Source: Thiosulfativibrio sp964387695 (GTDB lineage Bacteria; Pseudomonadota; Gammaproteobacteria; Thiomicrospirales; Thiomicrospiraceae). Taken from it: a stretch of DNA of 10,355 nt. Shown one piece after another: positions 7,482 through 10,355 of the stretch; positions within the stretch are counted from its first letter, which is position 1, and each line of letters begins with the position of its first letter. The stretch lies in the NCBI GenBank assembly GCA_964387695.1, contig CAYLXI010000058.1, positions 1 through 10,355 of the forward strand, written 5' to 3'. Under the pieces are notes generated by a model that worked only from the letters and a program-made list of their open reading frames with translations, was not told where the DNA came from and did no database searches. Made by a program: the position numbers and the translations under genes.

Positions 7482-7943
7482 ATGAAAAAACATGATGAAC
7501 TGCCAGTAGAACATGACGAACCTTTAATAGCTTTTTTACATAGGCTAATTAAAATAGCCGTAAGGGCTTTAGCTGTTTTGCTGGTTATGGTTATTTTTTG
7601 GGGTGTAATTGATGTTATTTATGTCATCCACCATAGATTAATGCAACCGCCCGTTTTTCTGCTAAATATATCTGATTTATTTAAAATTTTTGCCGCTTTT
7701 TTAGCCGTCTTAATAGCGATTGAAATATTCCGTAACATTGAGATTTATCTTAGAACCGATATTATTCCCTTAAAGCTTGTTGTGGCAACCGCCTTAATGG
7801 CGATTGCAAGGCAGGTTATTATTATTGATTTTAACGAAATTATTCCCATGTATATTTTTGCCACCGCCGCTGCAGTTTTGGCATTAGGAATTACCTATTT
7901 TTTATTAAATAAAAGTGAAGGTTATGATGATAAGATAGAATAG
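7482..7943 (+). CDS. PsiE-family inner membrane protein
   Basis: Small integral membrane protein of 153 residues with a charged N-terminus (HDE-rich, 4-13) and four predicted transmembrane helices at about 24-50, 66-83, 97-115 and 121-142. The segment IAIEIFRNIEIYL (78-90) and the charged or aromatic residues in the helices match the phosphate-starvation-inducible PsiE family. In E. coli psiE responds to phosphate limitation and cAMP-CRP, but its biochemical role is unknown, so no function is assigned here. I see no clear Pho box upstream. The ATG lacks a strong Shine-Dalgarno, but no better in-frame start exists. It stands alone: priA ends 205 bp upstream, and a minus-strand tRNA converges from downstream. 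The gene symbol is left empty because orthology to E. coli psiE is not shown. Confidence 0.8.
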   Translation: MKKHDELPVEHDEPLIAFLHRLIKIAVRALAVLLVMVIFWGVIDVIYVIHHRLMQPPVFLLNISDLFKIFAAFLAVLIAIEIFRNIEIYLRTDIIPLKLVVATALMAIARQVIIIDFNEIIPMYIFATAAAVLALGITYFLLNKSEGYDDKIE

Positions 7944-8059
7944 AGAATTGTTTTTTGAGCCATTGGATGAAAGTCTAAATATAACGGTAGTTGACTATAT
8001 GTCAGTTTTATAAATAGGTATTTGGGTATTCGTATGGATTGAATCTTTTAGTCATTAAA

Positions 8060-8136
8060 TGGTCGGAATGACAGGATTTGAACCTGCGACCACTACACCC
8101 CCAGTGTAGTGCGCTACCAAACTGCGCTACATCCCG
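8060..8136 (-). tRNA. tRNA-Pro (anticodon GGG)
   Basis: The minus strand reads as a complete 77-nt tRNA. The acceptor stem CGGGATG/CATTCCG has six Watson-Crick pairs and one G-U. The D-arm is GCGC...GCGC with loop AGTTTGGTA. The anticodon stem CTACA/TGTAG holds the loop CTGGGGG, giving anticodon GGG with G37. The T-arm GCAGG/CCTGT has the canonical TTCAAAT loop. The discriminator is A, and CCA is encoded (8060-8062). It reads proline CCC/CCU codons and resembles the gammaproteobacterial proL-type tRNA. G37 after GGG is the usual TrmD target (m1G37), which prevents +1 frameshifting on CCC-type codons. It lies downstream of bolA on the same strand and has its own probable promoter. Confidence 0.98.
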
Positions 8137-8167
8137 ATTAGATCTTCCAAGAACTTGGAAAGTGCGT

Positions 8168-8173
8168 ATTATA
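8168..8173 (-). promoter_or_regulatory. Probable tRNA-Pro promoter -10 box
   Basis: On the minus strand TATAAT is followed by a GC-richer discriminator (ACGCAC), typical of stable-RNA promoters, about 31 bp before the tRNA 5' end. No good -35 is seen at the proper spacing. Between this box and the tRNA is a short perfect dyad, TTCCAAG-AA-CTTGGAA (8145-8160). It would form a hairpin in the tRNA 5' leader. Confidence 0.5.
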
Positions 8174-8276
8174 CAAAAATATATGTGATGTTATTTATTA
8201 AAATAAAAAATATTTGAAATATTTATGCGAATACTGCATTAAAACTAAGTTCTTGCTAGATATTTTAAATATTCTC

Positions 8277-8579
8277 TTAATCATGTCCACCAGCACAAGG
8301 CGTTGAAATAGGTATAATTGATTTTTCTTGCCATTCTTTTTCTGAATAAATATGCAGAGCCAAGGCATGAAAAAGCGGTATTTCCGCAGACAATATTTTA
8401 TAAATAGCTTGATGTCTTTTGACCCTAGAAACCCCTTCAAATATTGGGCTGGCAAGGGTTAACTTGAAATGAGACTCTGTAGCGTTCCCTGAATGCAAGT
8501 GACTTTCATTGTCTAGTTGCAAGAAATTTGTTTCTAAATCTTCTTGTAGCTTAAGTTTTATTTGCTGATGCATTAACAT
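8277..8579 (-). CDS. bolA: BolA-family protein
   Basis: Small cytoplasmic protein of 100 residues (E. coli BolA has 105) with a class II KH-like fold. ESHFKLTLASPIFEGVSRV (35-53) matches the BolA SHFKVVLVSxxFxG region. RVKRHQAIYKIL (52-63) is the helix-turn-helix-like signature, and FHALALHIYSEKEW (70-83) contains the invariant histidine H71. BolA proteins bind monothiol glutaredoxin (Grx4/GrxD) through a shared [2Fe-2S] cluster and also act in stress-linked morphology and transcription control in E. coli. The FHALALH and C-terminal PCAGG resemble true BolA rather than IbaG/YrbA. The start is well set: AAAGGA lies 7 nt before the ATG at 8579, although a second ATG follows two codons later. 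The gene is alone on its strand apart from the tRNA downstream. Confidence 0.93.
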   Translation of the reverse strand: MLMHQQIKLKLQEDLETNFLQLDNESHLHSGNATESHFKLTLASPIFEGVSRVKRHQAIYKILSAEIPLFHALALHIYSEKEWQEKSIIPISTPCAGGHD

Positions 8580-8609
8580 AATTTAAGTCCTTTCTTATAT
8601 ATAAATTGT

Positions 8610-8638
8610 ATAATAATTGCTAGTTATCTGAAAGTAAA
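8610..8638 (-). promoter_or_regulatory. Possible bolA promoter
   Basis: On the minus strand TTTACT (8633-8638) is followed after 17 bp by TATTAT (8610-8615), about 30 bp before the bolA start. Farther upstream is an inverted repeat, ATATCCA (8644-8650) and TGGATAT (8668-8674). Its place just upstream of the -35 would suit an activator or repressor site. Both assignments rest on pattern matching only. Confidence 0.35.
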
Positions 8639-8725
8639 TCTTCATATCCAAATCACTACTTAGAAACTGGATATAGACGGTTAGAGCTTGTTCACTAGGC
8701 GTTGTTAGCCGTAGGTTAAGTAATC

Positions 8726-8853
8726 GCTTAATAACTAAGGTTAGAATTAGGCTGAGAAAAATGTCGTTATTTATGCTGAAATGGGGCGTAATAGCTAGCT
8801 ATTGAAACAAAGTGCAGTGAAAATAGCGGCACTTTTAGCCTGCATAAAATAAT
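8726..8853 (+). repeat. Palindromic interspersed repeat, copy B (right end lost)
   Basis: This is the second copy of the element at 4835-4990, in the same orientation. It keeps the left terminal arm, the internal stem arms and the central AATAGCTAGCTATT palindrome. The right terminal inverted repeat is replaced by unrelated sequence carrying the Shine-Dalgarno of the next gene. The internal stem is preserved: 8762-8772 pairs with 8821-8831 over 11 positions, with two T-G pairs. Relative to copy A the right arm changes CTC to CAC while the left changes GAG to TG, so the middle pair is compensated (A-T to T-A). It ends 13 bp before the start codon of the exported DsrE-like protein gene and probably forms part of that gene's leader. 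Confidence 0.78.
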
Positions 8854-8866
8854 TAGAGGTTCTTTA

Positions 8867-9385
8867 ATGAAACTGTACAAAATAATGTTTATTATTGTTT
8901 TGGGGTTTTTGCTTATCCATACAAATGTTGTCGCTTCTTCAGATCAAACAACAGGTTCATTTGAGCTGAAAAAAGTGCCTGAATTACAAAATCTTCCAAG
9001 CGACCGATTCCCAGGAGATCCTGCGGAACACAAAGCCGTTTATATGTGGAATAGTGCGGATAAATCATACCAAATCAGTATTTTAAACTCTATTCAAGCT
9101 ATGATTAAACGCTACGGTGATAATGTAGATATTGCCGTTGTTGCCATTGGCCCTGGGTTACATGTATTGGCAAAAGAACCTAAACGCAAGGTTGACCCCC
9201 TAACCTATGAACGCATTGGCAGCTTCGCTAAAGACTATAATGTTCGCTGGATAGCTTGTGGAAACACTATGAATACAATTGGTTGGTCAGATTCAAATAT
9301 GAGACCCTTCGCAGAATATGCCGAAGTTGGAGCTGCCGCCTTAATGGAATTACAAGAAGAGGGCTATAAGCCTCTGATTTGGTAA
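8867..9385 (+). CDS. Exported DsrE-family protein
   Basis: A 172-residue protein with a clear Sec signal peptide: positive MKLYK, a hydrophobic core at 6-17, and likely cleavage after A23 (VVA-SS). The mature part resembles the DsrE/DsrF-like (COG1416-type) fold. There is a beta strand HKAVYMWN (55-62), a helix SILNSIQAMIKRYG (71-84) and DIAVVAIGPGLHVL (88-101). The cysteine loop WIACGNTMNTIGW (128-140) contains the only cysteine, C131, at the position conserved in DsrE-fold proteins. A C-terminal helix, AEVGAAALMELQEEGY (152-167), follows. DsrE-fold proteins often carry sulfane sulfur on this cysteine, but the periplasmic branch has no settled function and I infer none. AGAGG lies 7-8 nt before the ATG. 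The next gene starts 4 bp after its stop, so the two are probably co-transcribed. Confidence 0.82.
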   Translation: MKLYKIMFIIVLGFLLIHTNVVASSDQTTGSFELKKVPELQNLPSDRFPGDPAEHKAVYMWNSADKSYQISILNSIQAMIKRYGDNVDIAVVAIGPGLHVLAKEPKRKVDPLTYERIGSFAKDYNVRWIACGNTMNTIGWSDSNMRPFAEYAEVGAAALMELQEEGYKPLIW

Positions 9386-9389
9386 ATAA

Positions 9390-10355
9390 ATGAATAAACT
9401 TTTAATAAAACCTTCTCGCTATCACCATCTAAATGAGAGAGATGCCTTAGAGACTTCTTACCAAGCTCTGGATAAAATCCAGTCTTTAAAGCTAAGTTCT
9501 AATCCAGTTCATTTTGCATTAATATATGAATGGCTAAGTAAAGCGGATTCTTTTCTTACTGAACAGGTAGATATTCTTTTATCTTTAAAAGCTTACGATG
9601 ATAATTCTGCATTTCAGTTATTTAATGAAACCATAATGATGTTTTTAAATAATAGCTCACTAAATGAAAATTTTGATGAACTTATAAATACCTTATCTTT
9701 AAGTATGGACGGCTGGTTAACGGACTCCAATATTCACGAAAATAATCTTAAAGACCATTTAACTGACCTTAAAAAGCAGAAGTCTTCAGGGCAGATCATT
9801 AAAATCTTACAAGAAAATATTCTACCTATTATCGACAAACAAAAATCACAAACAGAGCATTTAAAAATTTACGTTGATAAGGCCCAACAAGAAATTCAAC
9901 GCCTAAATAGTGAAGTAGAAAAATTTAAACACGCCTCTTTAATAGATGAACTTACTAATATTCCTAACCGTCGAAGTTTTAATAAAGAAATTAAAGAGAT
10001 TATGCAGCAAGCACAAGAAAATGAATCTTCATTTGCTCTGCTTATTTTAGATATCGACTTTTTTAAAAACATTAATGATTCTTATGGGCATCTACTTGGA
10101 GATAGTGTTCTTCGTTTTCTTGCTAAATTTTTAAAACATGAAACCAAAGGAAAAGATTTAATTGCCCGTATTGGCGGAGAAGAATTTGTGATTGTTCTTA
10201 CCAACACACATTATGATGCTGCTCTAAAAGTCGCAGAACAAATTCGCAATAGAATTTATAAGAAAGACTTAAAGGTAAAGTCACAAAAAGAACCTCTAAA
10301 AATTTCGGTTTCTATTGGTGCTTCAACTTATCAAATGGGGGAATCACTAGAGAGC
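9390..10355 (+). CDS. GGDEF diguanylate cyclase, 3' end beyond window
   Basis: An open frame of 322 codons with no stop before the window ends, so the gene is partial. The C-terminal GGDEF domain starts near 183 with DELTNIPNRRSF. It has the metal-binding LDIDFFKNIND (D221, D223), the SYGHLLGD segment, and the active-site GGEEF at 262-266, so it is predicted to make cyclic di-GMP. The product-inhibition I-site, normally RxxD five residues before GGEEF, reads KGKD (253-256), with the arginine replaced by lysine. The N-terminal ~145 residues are soluble and helical, with no transmembrane segment, and are followed by a likely coiled coil (about 147-182). This layout suits a cytoplasmic cyclase driven by dimerisation. 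I do not recognise the sensor region. It starts 4 bp after the exported DsrE-like gene. The ATG has no strong Shine-Dalgarno, as in translational coupling. Confidence 0.93.
   Translation, partial: MNKLLIKPSRYHHLNERDALETSYQALDKIQSLKLSSNPVHFALIYEWLSKADSFLTEQVDILLSLKAYDDNSAFQLFNETIMMFLNNSSLNENFDELINTLSLSMDGWLTDSNIHENNLKDHLTDLKKQKSSGQIIKILQENILPIIDKQKSQTEHLKIYVDKAQQEIQRLNSEVEKFKHASLIDELTNIPNRRSFNKEIKEIMQQAQENESSFALLILDIDFFKNINDSYGHLLGDSVLRFLAKFLKHETKGKDLIARIGGEEFVIVLTNTHYDAALKVAEQIRNRIYKKDLKVKSQKEPLKISVSIGASTYQMGESLES

Noticed and set aside
7990..8012. Terminator after the PsiE-family gene (TGAC-TATAT-GTCA then TTTTAT)
   Set aside because: A 4-bp stem is too weak to call despite the short T-run.
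8198..8455. 85-codon minus-strand open frame overlapping bolA
   Set aside because: It lies in another frame of bolA, has no ribosome site or recognisable motif, and bolA itself is clear.
8683..8725. Integron attC-like or other recombination site (GGCGTTGTTAGCC region)
   Set aside because: Paired core sites in the required order are not present, and there is no integrase or cassette context.

Overview
This is a low-GC, gene-dense bacterial chromosome segment, most likely from a gammaproteobacterium. The evidence is PriA and BolA of the enterobacterial type, a BioH/BioC-type biotin pathway, a CCA-encoding tRNA-Pro(GGG), a PsiE-family protein and an exported DsrE-like protein. A sulfur-oxidising Thiotrichales (Thiomicrospira-like) host would fit, but that is a guess from gene content and AT-rich codon use. 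There are no phage, transposase, CRISPR or plasmid genes.

Left part (1-4813): comF, a predicted phosphoribosyltransferase, lies on the minus strand and is divergent from a biotin operon, bioB-bioF-bioH-bioC, on the plus strand. BioC methylates malonyl-ACP to disguise it as a fatty acid primer. BioH removes the methyl ester once pimeloyl-ACP has been made. BioF condenses pimeloyl-ACP with alanine, and BioB inserts sulfur at the last step. bioA and bioD are absent and must lie elsewhere. The short comF/bioB gap holds a palindrome with TATAAT at its centre, a good candidate for a shared promoter/operator.

Middle part (4814-8059): a folded repeat element (copy A) lies between bioC and priA, the replication-restart helicase. 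A second, unrelated nested inverted repeat lies between priA and a four-helix PsiE-family membrane protein gene.

Right part (8060-10355): tRNA-Pro(GGG) and bolA are on the minus strand. A second copy of the folded repeat (copy B) follows, in the same orientation as copy A. It leads directly into a two-gene plus-strand unit: an exported DsrE-fold protein and a GGDEF diguanylate cyclase that runs off the window.

The most notable non-gene signal is the pair of about 130-bp repeats at 4835-4990 and 8726-8853. By hand alignment they agree at about 118 of 128 positions and form an almost full-length imperfect palindrome. Substitutions between the copies include a compensatory pair change and G-U wobbles that pair only in plus-strand RNA. 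Each copy sits directly upstream of a plus-strand gene. It could be a MITE-like element, a structured 5' leader RNA, or a former MITE that now acts as a leader.
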